From Cytobacillus oceanisediminis (GTDB lineage: Bacteria > Bacillota > Bacilli > Bacillales > Cytobacillaceae), in NCBI RefSeq assembly GCF_003182355.1, contig NZ_QGTW01000003.1, forward strand, positions 248,001 to 312,000: 64,000 bases of DNA, in the 5' to 3' direction. Position numbers and translations under genes: made by a program. The notes below the pieces were generated by a model. That model was not told the origin of the DNA. It saw nothing but the letters and a program-made list of their open reading frames with translations, and did not search any database. This document shows, piece by piece, positions 19,064-28,310 of this stretch (the stretch's first letter is position 1; every line of letters begins with the position of its first letter).

Positions 19064-19786
19064 TTAATTCAGTGGAATTTGCAAAACCTGGCCAGTCATG
19101 ATTTCGTTGGACTGCAAGTTATTGGCTTTCTTTATTATATCAATTCCAGCCTGTGACTTATAATAGGTCATCGCTATTCTGAAAATTGTTTCCTTTGGCT
19201 TAACCGTATGATAGACGATTTTTCCTTCTGTTTTGGGCTCTTCCTGCTTCTTGGGTTCAGCCGCTTTTTCAGGTACAGATTTTTCTGCTTCTTTTGGCTG
19301 CTCTTCCTGCTCTGGCTGGGCTGCAGAACCTTCAGCTTCTGAATCTTCCTTTTGAGAAGCTTGTGTTTCAGAATTGGCTGTGCTTTCCCCCTGTGCAGGA
19401 GAATTCTCAGGCTCTGTTGATTCTGATGCTATATTATCTTTTCTTACTTCTATCGTAGTCCCTTTATTAGTATCGTTTGTCTCATACCCAACTGTTTCAA
19501 AGCCTGTCTCGATAGCTCCAGCTTCTTCTGCAGCACCCATGCCTTTTTCTTTGCTCAAATAATTATAAATACTGAAAATAGTAATGGGAAGAAGGATAAA
19601 AAACATAGCGAGCAAGCGGATGACAGGATATTTAAGCTTCCATTTATTCTTTTTTCTCTTTTCCTGATGCACCCTGCTCCTTGGCGGCAGAGCTGATTTT
19701 GATCCACCCGTGTCCGATTCCTGCTTTCTATCAATCTTCTTACGGAGCCGTTCCGCCTGATCTCTGTAAGGGCCTTCTTTATTCAT
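19064..19786 (-). CDS. ypbE: YpbE, membrane-anchored LysM protein
   Basis: The 240-residue protein has a basic cytoplasmic N-terminus, one membrane helix (about residues 57-76), a low-complexity Glu/Ser/Pro/Ala-rich stalk (about 95-180) and a C-terminal LysM domain (YHTVKPKETIFRIAMTYY to VLQIPLN) for peptidoglycan binding. The layout points to a cell-wall-facing protein of unknown function. It equals B. subtilis YpbE in length and location. Confidence 0.85.
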   Translation of the reverse strand: MNKEGPYRDQAERLRKKIDRKQESDTGGSKSALPPRSRVHQEKRKKNKWKLKYPVIRLLAMFFILLPITIFSIYNYLSKEKGMGAAEEAGAIETGFETVGYETNDTNKGTTIEVRKDNIASESTEPENSPAQGESTANSETQASQKEDSEAEGSAAQPEQEEQPKEAEKSVPEKAAEPKKQEEPKTEGKIVYHTVKPKETIFRIAMTYYKSQAGIDIIKKANNLQSNEIMTGQVLQIPLN

Positions 19787-19858
19787 GGAACATCCCTTCC
19801 TGTAATAATATTCATAAGAAGCTATTTTTTAAAATAAATTTTTTTATTAATGGATCTG

Positions 19859-20488
19859 CTATTCGTTATGTATCACATTACCGTCCTGTTCATTCCTTTT
19901 CGCATTTTTGGAATGGCGGTTACGGATAATGACTCCCAATAAAAAATCAATCAGGAAATGCATAACGATGGTAACAAGCAAATTTTCGGTTACAAGATAA
20001 ATATAACCTATAAAAAAGCTTAATGTAATAATATTTAAAAACAAAAACCAATTAAATAAATATCTATAATGAACAAGTGCAAAGATAATGCTTGAAACGG
20101 CCAGCCCAAAATGCGTTTGAATGACTCCCCTGAATAACAGTTCTTCACTGAAGGCTACTACTGCCGCTATCAATGCTATATGCAATAGATTTCGGCTTCG
20201 GAAAATCCTTTCATTCACCCCTCCATCATTATATAGGGATTGAGGAAGCAGCTTCATGAGGATTAGATCCACAACTACAATAGCAGCTCCCGCAGTCCCC
20301 CCAATCAAAAGGATATTAACATCATTCCACCTGAATAGATCTAAAAAAACGCTCAGACTATCAAATAATATAATACCTAATATAAAAGAAATAATTAATA
20401 GCAGAATTTGCGTCATATAGAGGTGAAATAACAGTTCTTTGTCAGTCAGGCCCTTAATAATATCCGCATACTTCTTTTTCATTTTCAT
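19859..20488 (-). CDS. ypbD: CPBP-family intramembrane metalloprotease YpbD
   Basis: The 209-residue polytopic protein carries the CPBP (Abi/CAAX protease-like) motifs SEELLFRGVIQ (EExxxR, about residue 118), a His in ALVHYRYLFN and HFLIDFLLG. Substrates are unknown. Its start codon directly abuts the recS stop, giving the ypbB-recS-ypbD operon. Confidence 0.85.
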   Translation of the reverse strand: MKMKKKYADIIKGLTDKELLFHLYMTQILLLIISFILGIILFDSLSVFLDLFRWNDVNILLIGGTAGAAIVVVDLILMKLLPQSLYNDGGVNERIFRSRNLLHIALIAAVVAFSEELLFRGVIQTHFGLAVSSIIFALVHYRYLFNWFLFLNIITLSFFIGYIYLVTENLLVTIVMHFLIDFLLGVIIRNRHSKNAKRNEQDGNVIHNE

Positions 20489-21988
20489 TCACTCACCCGG
20501 AATCAGAAGCGCATCTAAATGATTCTTCCAATCATATAGCAGGTTCTCCTGATTTTCTTTATTACTCTTTTTTGTAAAAGCGTTTAGTTCCAGACCGCAT
20601 ACATCACAGCAGTTTCGGATAGCCACTTTTTTTTCCTCGTTAAAATGAGATAGAATATGCTCTCGGCGGCATACGTTCATACTAATCCAGCTATATACTT
20701 CTTCAATACTCTGCCTCTTTGACTCAAGCCTTTTCTGATTATAGACCTTGATCTCCTCCACAACCCGTTCAAGGGGGATTCCTTGATTGCTTTTTCGTTG
20801 AAAAAAGTCTTCAAAAACTCTCCATTGTGTGTCTGTTAAACCAGATATCTGCCTGATTTGCTCTTCGTATTGAGATAGACTTGACATAACCTCCCGATTT
20901 ACCTCCAGCCATCCCCTTATCCAATCAATTTGCACGTCATCAGGCAATTCGCTTTCTGCGAGCTGGTAGGGAAGCTGTTCATCCCCAGGAGCAAAGAGGA
21001 GAATGGCAATACTTTTCTTTCCATCTCTTCCGGCCCGTCCAATTTCCTGCAAATACGATTCAATCTGCAGCGGCATATGAAAATGAATGACATAACGAAT
21101 ATTCTCTTTATTAATCCCCATGCCAAATGCACTGGTTGCACAAATTAGGTCTAGCTGTCCATGTATAAATTGCTGCTGTACCAAAATCCTGCTTTCCTGG
21201 TCCATTCCCCCATGGTAAGCCATAACACTGCCAACTCCACTGTCTCTAAGGAGCTCAGCAGTCTGCTCCGCCACTTTTTTGCTGGAGAAATAAATGATTC
21301 CAGGACCCTCAAGGGTTTCAGTAAGTTCAACAAGTCTTTCAATTTTATCCCGATAGCTATTTAACCTTTCTACTGACAGTGAGATATTGGGCCGGTCAAC
21401 GGAATAAATAAATTCGCTGCCTTCTGTTATGCCAAGTGATTTTTTTATATCTTCCTTAACCGCGGGAGTAGCCGTAGCCGTTAAAGCTAATGTAAGCGGA
21501 TTTCCGAGCCTCTTTCTGACTTCTCCAAGTTTTAAATAATCAGGCCTGAAATCATAGCCCCATTGGGATATACAGTGCGCTTCATCCACCACAAATAAAG
21601 CAATCCTCAATTTCTTCAACTGAGACAATACAGCTTCAAAATGAAGCATTTCCGGTGAAATAAAGATAAATTTATAGTGCCTTAAATTCATTAGCGATTG
21701 TCTCTTTTCTTCATGTGTCAAAAATGAATTAAAAGCAATCACCTTTTTCTCCCCGTTTAGCATAAGCTGCTCTGCCTGGTCCTGCATCAGGGACAGCAAG
21801 GGAGATATGATAATTACTTGTCCTTCAAGCAAGTATCCGGGAAGCTGATAGCAGAGAGACTTGCCTGTTCCTGTGGGAAGCATGGCCACAGTATCTTTTC
21901 CGGAAAGCACTGCTGCAATGATTTCTTTTTGGCCAGGTCTGAAGGATGTATAACCATATGTTTTTTGTAAAATAGTTTCTAAATTCAT
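20489..21988 (-). CDS. recS: RecQ-family DNA helicase RecS
   Basis: An ATP-dependent 3'-5' DNA helicase of the RecQ family. Motifs in order are LPTGTGKSLCYQ (Walker A, about residue 37), VVDEAHCISQWGYDFRPDY (Walker B plus aromatic loop), LTATAT, the SSKKVAEQTAELL helicase domain and QEIGRAGRDG. At 499 residues, without an HRDC tail, it matches B. subtilis RecS (YpbC) and not the longer RecQ. C-terminal Cys residues (NVCRREHIL, NCCDVCGLE) fit the RQC zinc site. It overlaps ypbB by four bases. Confidence 0.92.
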   Translation of the reverse strand: MNLETILQKTYGYTSFRPGQKEIIAAVLSGKDTVAMLPTGTGKSLCYQLPGYLLEGQVIIISPLLSLMQDQAEQLMLNGEKKVIAFNSFLTHEEKRQSLMNLRHYKFIFISPEMLHFEAVLSQLKKLRIALFVVDEAHCISQWGYDFRPDYLKLGEVRKRLGNPLTLALTATATPAVKEDIKKSLGITEGSEFIYSVDRPNISLSVERLNSYRDKIERLVELTETLEGPGIIYFSSKKVAEQTAELLRDSGVGSVMAYHGGMDQESRILVQQQFIHGQLDLICATSAFGMGINKENIRYVIHFHMPLQIESYLQEIGRAGRDGKKSIAILLFAPGDEQLPYQLAESELPDDVQIDWIRGWLEVNREVMSSLSQYEEQIRQISGLTDTQWRVFEDFFQRKSNQGIPLERVVEEIKVYNQKRLESKRQSIEEVYSWISMNVCRREHILSHFNEEKKVAIRNCCDVCGLELNAFTKKSNKENQENLLYDWKNHLDALLIPGE

Positions 21989-23046
21989 CTTTCTTCTTCT
22001 CCAAACTTCGCCAAAACTAATCTTATTTCAAAGTAATCCGCTTCCGGCACCAATTTACGAATTTGTTTTAGCTGCCGTGACTTAGAGCTATTTGCTGCCT
22101 CAAGAATTGATTTCTGCCTGGCATTCGCAACATACGGTGTGATATCAAAGCTGCTCATATTTAAAGCCACTTCTACTACGTGATCTTCTATTGTACTTTT
22201 TTTTAAATTTCTAATACGTGCTATTTCGTCTAAACCAAAGCCCTCGTCTAGCAATGAGTAAGTTTTTTTCGTTGAGAAAGTTAGCGGAACAGAATCCTCA
22301 GATCCAGAAACCAGTTTTCCCAGCAAAGGATATTGGGAAGGACTGTGTTTAATGCAATCCAACATATAATGGAGTACACCAAGAAATTGATGGTGATAAT
22401 AATCCTGGCCTACCCCCAGCTGCTTGGCAGCCTGCACAGCGGTAAGGCCAATATGATTATAGCCTGTTAGCCTCAGGGTTAGAACAGCAGGATTAATATC
22501 ACTTAGACTTCCGAGACAGTGCTGCAGTTCTTTATTCAAAAGAATTCCAAGTTCATTCCTGTCAGCTCCAGATGTTTTTAAAAAGTCTTTAAGCCAAGAT
22601 AGTACATTCCGCTTTCTTTGAATTGGAAGATACTTTGCATGATTATAATTCAAATGCGAAATAACCTGTACAAGGAGTGAGATCCTCTCCCAAAGAACGC
22701 CTGTTGACGTATGGTATTTCCAGCCGTTTAAGGAAGATGGGATCGGGTATTCTAATAGAGCACTTTGCAAATACTTCTCTCCATTTACTCTTAATTCAAA
22801 ATGGCCATTTTCATCCTGGCCAATCCAATTGGCGTTTTCCATTTCTGCAGCAAGCTGTTCAAGCTCTGATCGGGTTAATTGTCCAAATGTTTTAAAAAGA
22901 CGGGTTAATTGGAATAAGTGGGCATCCTGGATCGTTTGAGAAGACTTTTTCCCATTTAACAAGTGCAGAATAGAATAAATCGTCCTTTGGCCCTGCAGTT
23001 CTTTTATACAATATAAAATGACTATTTTTAAATAAGAACTTTCCAT
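21985..23046 (-). CDS. ypbB: YpbB helix-turn-helix protein
   Basis: The 353-residue protein of poorly known function always precedes recS. It shows a C-terminal helix-turn-helix of the RQC/HTH_40 type (SLLDEGFGLDEIARIRNLKKSTIEDHVVE, about residues 263-291), which may serve RecS in DNA binding. AAGGTG precedes the ATG. The stop overlaps the recS start as ATGA, implying coupled translation. Confidence 0.85.
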   Translation of the reverse strand: MESSYLKIVILYCIKELQGQRTIYSILHLLNGKKSSQTIQDAHLFQLTRLFKTFGQLTRSELEQLAAEMENANWIGQDENGHFELRVNGEKYLQSALLEYPIPSSLNGWKYHTSTGVLWERISLLVQVISHLNYNHAKYLPIQRKRNVLSWLKDFLKTSGADRNELGILLNKELQHCLGSLSDINPAVLTLRLTGYNHIGLTAVQAAKQLGVGQDYYHHQFLGVLHYMLDCIKHSPSQYPLLGKLVSGSEDSVPLTFSTKKTYSLLDEGFGLDEIARIRNLKKSTIEDHVVEVALNMSSFDITPYVANARQKSILEAANSSKSRQLKQIRKLVPEADYFEIRLVLAKFGEEER

Positions 23047-23303
23047 GTTTTTTCACCTTATTGGCTGCTGGTTTTATTTTTAAGCACCTTTCTTGATGCT
23101 TTTAAGGAATTATGTACATAAAGACAATTTGTGTTCCTTTCCATTTTATCATGAAAGAAATAAGCAAATCGTTTTAAATAATTTTTTTAGGGTAAATTAA
23201 AGCTCAAACCCAGTTATGATAAGCATTCTCAATACATTTTCTATTGAAAAGTTGCCCATACAGTTTTACAATAGATATGAGGAATGCGTTACCATCTAAA
23301 TGA

Positions 23304-23591
<288 letters not shown>

Positions 23592-23625
23592 ATCTTCAAT
23601 TATATTCTACCATGTTAAGCTACTG

Positions 23626-23654
23626 CTCCCTTTCATGAATGAAAGGGAGTTTTT
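23626..23654 (+). terminator. Terminator of fer
   Basis: CTCCCTTTCAT pairs perfectly with ATGAAAGGGAG and is followed by TTTTT. Confidence 0.92.
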
Positions 23655-23701
23655 ATTTGCCCTGAATCTGATAGCGAGGGTTCAGCTTGGAGACAGCAAA
23701 A

Positions 23702-23728
23702 AAGCAACGGTACACATAGCCGTTGCTT
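23702..23728 (-). terminator. Terminator of ribU
   Basis: AAGCAACGG pairs with CCGTTGCTT, and a T-run follows on the minus strand, just beyond the ribU stop. Confidence 0.88.
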
Positions 23729-23746
23729 CTTATATTTATAATTTAA

Positions 23747-24331
23747 TTAAGCTGCATTTTTAAAAGTTGCCTGCTTGTTCAACCAAGTTCCCATCCGTGT
23801 AAATAATAGCATGAATACGATGGAGATAAGCAATCCTTTGACAATGTTAAATGGCAAAATACCTGTCACGATCATCGTTCGCATCTCCGGTGCCGACATT
23901 GCCGGGAAGTTTAGGAAGAAGGTATAGGCTGGCAGGATAATCAGATAATTTAGCACACTCATGATTACAGCCATAAACATTGTGCCAACGACCAATCCAA
24001 AGGTCATGCCTTTTTTTGTGTTCAGCTTATTGTATACATAGTAGGTTGGCAAGACAAACAAAATGCCAGCTGCAAAGTTCGCAATATGGCCAACAGGGAC
24101 TCCCGTTGCGCTTCCTGTCATAAAATAATCAAGGATATTTTTAATTAATTCAACTAAAATTCCTGCCGCTGGACCAAAGATTAACGCTGCGATCAATGCA
24201 GGGATATCGCTGAAGTCAATCATTAAAAATTGCGGAAATGGCGGGATTGGAAAATTCAGCAGCATTAAAATGTAAGCAATACTGCTAAGCATTCCGATTG
24301 ATACTAAAGCTTTAATATTAAGTTTTTTCAT
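23747..24331 (-). CDS. ribU: Riboflavin ECF transporter S component RibU (YpaA)
   Basis: Substrate-binding membrane subunit that works with the shared EcfAA'T module to import riboflavin. The 194-residue, six-helix protein has the S-component start LKALVSIGMLSSIAYILM and KNILDYFMTGSATGVPVG. It sits directly downstream of an FMN riboswitch, which identifies the substrate class. The ribosome site AAAGGAGAGAGG lies before the ATG. Confidence 0.95.
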   Translation of the reverse strand: MKKLNIKALVSIGMLSSIAYILMLLNFPIPPFPQFLMIDFSDIPALIAALIFGPAAGILVELIKNILDYFMTGSATGVPVGHIANFAAGILFVLPTYYVYNKLNTKKGMTFGLVVGTMFMAVIMSVLNYLIILPAYTFFLNFPAMSAPEMRTMIVTGILPFNIVKGLLISIVFMLLFTRMGTWLNKQATFKNAA

Positions 24332-24401
24332 GTTCCTCTCTCCTTTTTAGGACTATCTCTCCTATAGAAGAAAGGTTCGGCAAAGCAAATGTCTCAGCAA
24401 T

Positions 24402-24431
24402 AAAAACCCCTCAAGCCAATTCACTTGAGGG
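24402..24431 (-). terminator. Terminator of the FMN riboswitch expression platform
   Basis: On the minus strand CCCTCAAG pairs with CTTGAGGG across a short loop, followed by TTTTTA, between the aptamer and the ribU ribosome site. A second hairpin with a T-run lies just upstream (24452-24483). Confidence 0.85.
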
Positions 24432-24451
24432 AGAATTACAAAGACATGCTT

Positions 24452-24483
24452 AAAAACGTTCAAAACCTGCATTTTTTGAACGT
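24452..24483 (-). promoter_or_regulatory. Second terminator-like hairpin in the ribU leader
   Basis: On the minus strand ACGTTCAAAA pairs with TTTTGAACGT and is followed by TTTT, directly 3' of the aptamer. It could be part of an antiterminator or a tandem terminator. Confidence 0.5.
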
Positions 24484-24490
24484 CTGCAGA

Positions 24491-24657
24491 ACCTCCATCT
24501 TCTCCCATCCAGACTGTACTGTCGGCTTTGGAATCGCACCAAATCCTGCCCAATTAAAGCGTAAAGTATGGAAAAACTTCACTCTCAGGCTCGCGGGCTT
24601 AGAGTCATATAAACTCATCACCGCCGGTCGGGAATTTCACCCTGCCCCGAAGATAGA
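24491..24657 (-). ncRNA. FMN riboswitch (RFN element)
   Basis: On the minus strand the element begins TTCGGGGCAGGGTGAAATT, continues with CCGACCGGCGGT, then GACTCTAAGCCCGCGAGC, GATTTGGTG..GATTCC, and closes with GTCTGGATGGGAGAAGATGG. All are highly conserved FMN aptamer segments in the right order. It should terminate ribU transcription when FMN is plentiful. Confidence 0.97.
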
Positions 24658-24699
24658 CCGTATTAATGTTTACATCTCTTATTATACTGAAAAAAAGAT

Positions 24700-25141
24700 G
24701 TAATGGGAAGGGATATATCTTTCTGTGACAATGCAGGCGGAGTCATTCAGGAGATTGTAACTTTTTAGAGTTTTAAGCGTTTTAAGTTTGTTGTTTTCCT
24801 GCTTTAAGTTCGTTGCTTTTATATGTTGACCGGCCAATAGATTTTCATTTTGAAAAAGTTTTTTTGTGAAAGAGGGGAAGTGAATTATATTCGAACAAAG
24901 TAATTCCATCCCCGTAAGCTCTATGGATTTTTGAGATATTCCCTAACAAATTAGGCTTTACTCGAAGGTTCAGGCCTTTTATGCTCTTAAACCCCTTTTG
25001 TACGTGACTACGCGCGGACGATGGCAGGTTCTTCGCGACTTCTTGTGCCATTCAAGATTATGATAATCTGTCAGTATTTTTCCTACCCCCCAAGTTTTTT
25101 ACCAGTTTTTTAAGTGGGAAAGTCGCACAAACAAAACCTAC
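24700..25141. other. Long intergenic stretch, possible insertion-sequence remnant
   Basis: No supported gene. A 68-codon minus-strand frame (24845-25051) has no clear ribosome site or family. Around 25005-25050 the text GCGCGGACGATGGCAGGTTC and TTCGCGACTTCTTGTGCC looks like the end of an ISL3-type element from memory only, with no transposase attached. Confidence 0.25.
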
Positions 25142-26083
25142 TCATTTTTGGCGGATTATTAGCACTTGTCCAACTTTAAGAAAATCCGCATCCAGTTTGT
25201 TTATTTCTTTGATTGATTCTGCAGTAGTTTTATATTTATTTGCAATGGCTGTAAGGGTGTCACCTTTTTTCACAGCATATCGCTCATAGTTTTCTAATTT
25301 AATTCTTAGTTTTTGGCCAGAAACAATTTTATTTTGTTCAATATTATTCACACTCGCAATTTCGTTAACTGATAAATTATACACCGCTGCAATTCCCCAT
25401 AGTGTTTCACCCGGCTGCACAATATGTATCGCCTCTTCGCCATGACCTGGTTCAGCTAATTCAGCATTGGCAGATGTGTGGTCCTGTATTCGAGTCTGCC
25501 CTGGTCCAAGCTGAGATAATTGAGCGGATACTTCATGCGCACTTTCTTCATTTAATGTTGCATACACGGGCTGTCCAATTTCTTCCCTTCCAAAAGCGAC
25601 AAAAGGGTCGACCGCATTTTCTTTATCAACTGTCCATTCTCGTTTATGTATTTCAAAGTGGAGATGCACCCCGGAAGAGTCACCTGTACTCCCCATTGTT
25701 CCTATTTTCTGGCCCTGACTAACTTGCTGCCCTTCGCCGGCCAAGCGTTCGTTCATATGTGCATAAACCGTTTCCGTTTGGTTGCTGTGCTTAATAAAAA
25801 TAACATGTCCATAAGTTTGCGAGTAATACGATTTTGATACAATTCCAGAGTCAACTGAATAAACTGGCGAGCCGGATTCGGCAGCAATATCGATTCCCTT
25901 ATGATGGCCATGCCTTGTCCCAAAAATATCTGAAATCACCCCATCTGCAGGCCACATCCAGTCCTGTGTAAGCTCTTCAACATTAAGTTCTGCAGCTTTA
26001 GAATGCTTCCCTCCCAGAAATAATAGACCGACACAAAGAGCCATTATCCCTGCAATAAAGAAACGTCTTATGTAATCCCTCAT
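25142..26083 (-). CDS. M23 metallopeptidase with two LysM domains
   Basis: The 313-residue exported cell-wall endopeptidase has a signal peptide at about residues 1-30. The M23/LytM domain at about 44-155 has zinc ligands in HGHHKGIDIAA and VHLHFEIH. Two C-terminal LysM repeats begin HIVQPGETLWGIA and YAVKKGDTLTAIA. Relatives include spore-associated peptidases (SpoIIQ-like and YunA-like), but catalytic residues are present here, so it is probably active. It has no close operon partner. Confidence 0.87.
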   Translation of the reverse strand: MRDYIRRFFIAGIMALCVGLLFLGGKHSKAAELNVEELTQDWMWPADGVISDIFGTRHGHHKGIDIAAESGSPVYSVDSGIVSKSYYSQTYGHVIFIKHSNQTETVYAHMNERLAGEGQQVSQGQKIGTMGSTGDSSGVHLHFEIHKREWTVDKENAVDPFVAFGREEIGQPVYATLNEESAHEVSAQLSQLGPGQTRIQDHTSANAELAEPGHGEEAIHIVQPGETLWGIAAVYNLSVNEIASVNNIEQNKIVSGQKLRIKLENYERYAVKKGDTLTAIANKYKTTAESIKEINKLDADFLKVGQVLIIRQK

Positions 26084-26296
26084 TCTTTTCCTCCTAAATT
26101 GTTAGCTTGAATCACTAGCTGAATTTTGAGCCATCTGAATATCCTCAGCCGCCCTCTTTTTCACCCTATGACAGCTTGTACTTTTTTAGAACCGAAAAAC
26201 ATTCTGGATTTTGGTTCCAAAAGCACATTTGTTAGTATACTTCCTGCCTGTGGTTTTTTATGCAAAAGGAGGAAATTTCGTAGTTTGCCAAAATTA

Positions 26297-26321
26297 AAGA
26301 CGGCCTCATTGGGCCGCCTTT
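26297..26321 (-). terminator. Terminator of sigX-rsiX
   Basis: AAAGACGGCC pairs with GGCCGCCTTT immediately after the rsiX stop, with T-rich sequence beyond on the minus strand. Confidence 0.8.
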
Positions 26322-27587
26322 TTAGTTTGGCAATTCACGTTTATTTGCCGCAACCGGCACTTTTAATTCATTAGAAAGGTCAAAGTTGCCAATCTTATTA
26401 ACATCAGCATTTTCCAGCTTAACTGTCTCAAAGTTAAACTCCTTTGCAGTCAGCAATATCGCTTCAATGGCATGTAGTGTTGGTTCATTATCAATAATTT
26501 CCGATTCATTTTCGAAGCGGATCAGCAGCTTCCGTTCCTGTATTTCCTCTGCTTCAAAATTGATATCTTCAGGAATGGATGCCTGCAAATTGTCTTCAAC
26601 ACGGTTCTCTTTCATAGCCTTTAGAGCATCTTTGATAGAATTAAGCTTTTCCCTCAGTGGAACCATGAAGGGCTTGGATTCCGTTCCATTCGGATACAGA
26701 AAATAATATATTAAGTTTCCAGCCCCTTGTTCCGGCACAAAGTTTTCTCTATATCCGAAATGGCTAAATTCAATGCCATCATGTCCCTCGGTTGTCAAAT
26801 TAACCTTTTCTATATCTAGATTATGCATAACATTTCCAAGCACCTTTTCAAGCAGCTGTTCAGTAGTAGATGACATACTGTAAGGGTGGTTTTGTGGGAC
26901 ATCGACTGTTAATGTTCTATTTTCCTCGTCATAGTCAAAGCTTGCTTTTAAAGGGTAATAGTCGTCTAATCCCCAATCTTTTTCAGTAAGCTTGCTCATG
27001 TTCTCTTCGAATAAGTCAAATTTGGATTTAGCGGGATCCTCTTCAACCAGAACACTGACCGGAACGATGTTTTGAGCAGTCTGATCCGGAATAGCATACG
27101 TTAATACTTCCTTCCCGGCCAAATCTTCCTCATAAACAGCAGTTGCACTCGTATCAGCAGCTACAGATTGCATTCTTAATTGATCATTTGATTCTTTTTC
27201 CGCATCATTTTTAGAAACATCATCAAATTGTTCAGCTTTGTTCTCTTCTATTTCTTCCTCTGCTTTTAATTCAGCCTTATCGTCATTGGCTTCAAAAGTG
27301 TTATTTTCACCGGCACTCTCTGCAGATGATGAGGATTTATCGGCTTTAATCTCAACTGATTTATCAGCAGACTCCTGCCAATTCATAAGGCTTGGGGCAA
27401 GAATAAAAAATAGAAGCAAGGCAGCGGCCGCCGCTGCAGCAGGCAGGATCCATGTTTTTTGTTTTTGTCTCCCGAACTTCATTTCAATGTTTTGATAGAT
27501 TTCTCTTGGATCACGGTTATCTTTTATTTTTGGCATCTGGCTCAAAAATTCTTCCAGCTGCTCATCGCTCCACTTTGACTTCCTCAT
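26322..27587 (-). CDS. rsiX: Anti-sigma factor RsiX-like membrane protein
   Basis: Predicted to hold sigma X inactive at the membrane. The cytoplasmic N-terminus (KWSDEQLEEFLSQMPKIKDNRDP) resembles RsiX, followed by a single membrane helix at about residues 46-68 (an Ala-run then LLLFFILAPSLM), an acidic linker and a large extracellular domain with GerMN-like features. At 421 residues it is longer than B. subtilis RsiX (about 370), mainly in the linker. Its first 26 bases overlap sigX. Confidence 0.87.
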   Translation of the reverse strand: MRKSKWSDEQLEEFLSQMPKIKDNRDPREIYQNIEMKFGRQKQKTWILPAAAAAAALLLFFILAPSLMNWQESADKSVEIKADKSSSSAESAGENNTFEANDDKAELKAEEEIEENKAEQFDDVSKNDAEKESNDQLRMQSVAADTSATAVYEEDLAGKEVLTYAIPDQTAQNIVPVSVLVEEDPAKSKFDLFEENMSKLTEKDWGLDDYYPLKASFDYDEENRTLTVDVPQNHPYSMSSTTEQLLEKVLGNVMHNLDIEKVNLTTEGHDGIEFSHFGYRENFVPEQGAGNLIYYFLYPNGTESKPFMVPLREKLNSIKDALKAMKENRVEDNLQASIPEDINFEAEEIQERKLLIRFENESEIIDNEPTLHAIEAILLTAKEFNFETVKLENADVNKIGNFDLSNELKVPVAANKRELPN

Positions 27588-28113
27588 TATTCATCCCCTC
27601 CTTTACCATTATGTCTTCCATATACTTTTTCAAAACCTTTAACGCTCTATGCTGAGTTGTCTTAACTTTGCTTTCAGTCCAGCCTAATGCATCGGCTGTC
27701 TCTGTAATGGTAAGTTCGTGAATATATCTCATAATGATAACCAGCCGCTGGTCAACTGTACATAAATCCAGGCACCGGTATATCAGCTGAATTTCTTCCC
27801 TTTGCATGGCGATTTCTTCAGGCAGGGGAAGCTCATCCTTTACCTGCTGGATTGACCAGTCAAATTTTTCCATTATTCTTTGCTTCCACCCTTTATGTTT
27901 TCGGAAGGAATCTATGGCAACATTGCGTGCTATTGAAAAAAGCCATGTTTTTTCGCTGCTTTTTCCTTCAAAACGTTCGTACGATTTTAATACTCTTATA
28001 TAGACTTCTTGGACCAGGTCCTCAGCCAGTTCCTTGTTTTTGACCATATAAAAAAGAAATTGAAATACGTCATGATGGTATTTTTTATAAAGTTCATCAA
28101 AAACGGAGTCCAT
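27562..28113 (-). CDS. sigX: ECF sigma factor SigX
   Basis: This extracytoplasmic-function sigma factor controls cell-envelope charge and modification genes in Bacillus. The 183-residue protein has region 2 (AEDLVQEVYIRVLKSYERFEGKSSEKTW, about residues 31-58) and region 4 (LTITETADALGWTESKVKTT). It is encoded downstream of resE as in B. subtilis, but a terminator and its own promoter lie between. It overlaps rsiX. A matching sigma-X promoter upstream indicates autoregulation. Confidence 0.93.
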   Translation of the reverse strand: MDSVFDELYKKYHHDVFQFLFYMVKNKELAEDLVQEVYIRVLKSYERFEGKSSEKTWLFSIARNVAIDSFRKHKGWKQRIMEKFDWSIQQVKDELPLPEEIAMQREEIQLIYRCLDLCTVDQRLVIIMRYIHELTITETADALGWTESKVKTTQHRALKVLKKYMEDIMVKEGMNNEEVKVER

Positions 28114-28140
28114 GGATTCCCCTCCCCGTTCAATTAAATA

Positions 28141-28167
28141 GTCGTTATCTTTCTAAAAAAAGTTACA
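28141..28167 (-). promoter_or_regulatory. Sigma-X autoregulatory promoter
   Basis: On the minus strand TGTAAC (28167-28162), a 17-base spacer and CGAC (28144-28141) match the ECF consensus reported for sigma X. It lies 28 bases before the sigX ATG, downstream of the resDE terminator. Confidence 0.8.
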
Positions 28168-28197
28168 ATTTAATCATATTATTATTCATAAAAAAAA

Positions 28198-28224
28198 GGA
28201 AGGATAATTCGGATATCTCCTTCC
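28198..28224 (-). terminator. Terminator of resDE
   Basis: On the minus strand GGAAGGA pairs with TCCTTCC, followed by an eight-T run. It separates resE from the sigX promoter. Confidence 0.75.
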
Positions 28225-28310
28225 CCAAGAATTCTATATAATTTTCAGATGATATACTGTATCTGCAAATGTTTCCCGTGAATCAAGAAGAATCGGCACA
28301 TTTCTCAATT

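Noticed and set aside
24362..24553. 63-codon frame over the ribU leader
   Set aside because: It coincides with the FMN aptamer and terminator, which explain the sequence.
24845..25051. 68-codon minus-strand frame in the gap upstream of the riboswitch
   Set aside because: No convincing ribosome site, no recognised family and mixed composition; kept only as an unexplained region.
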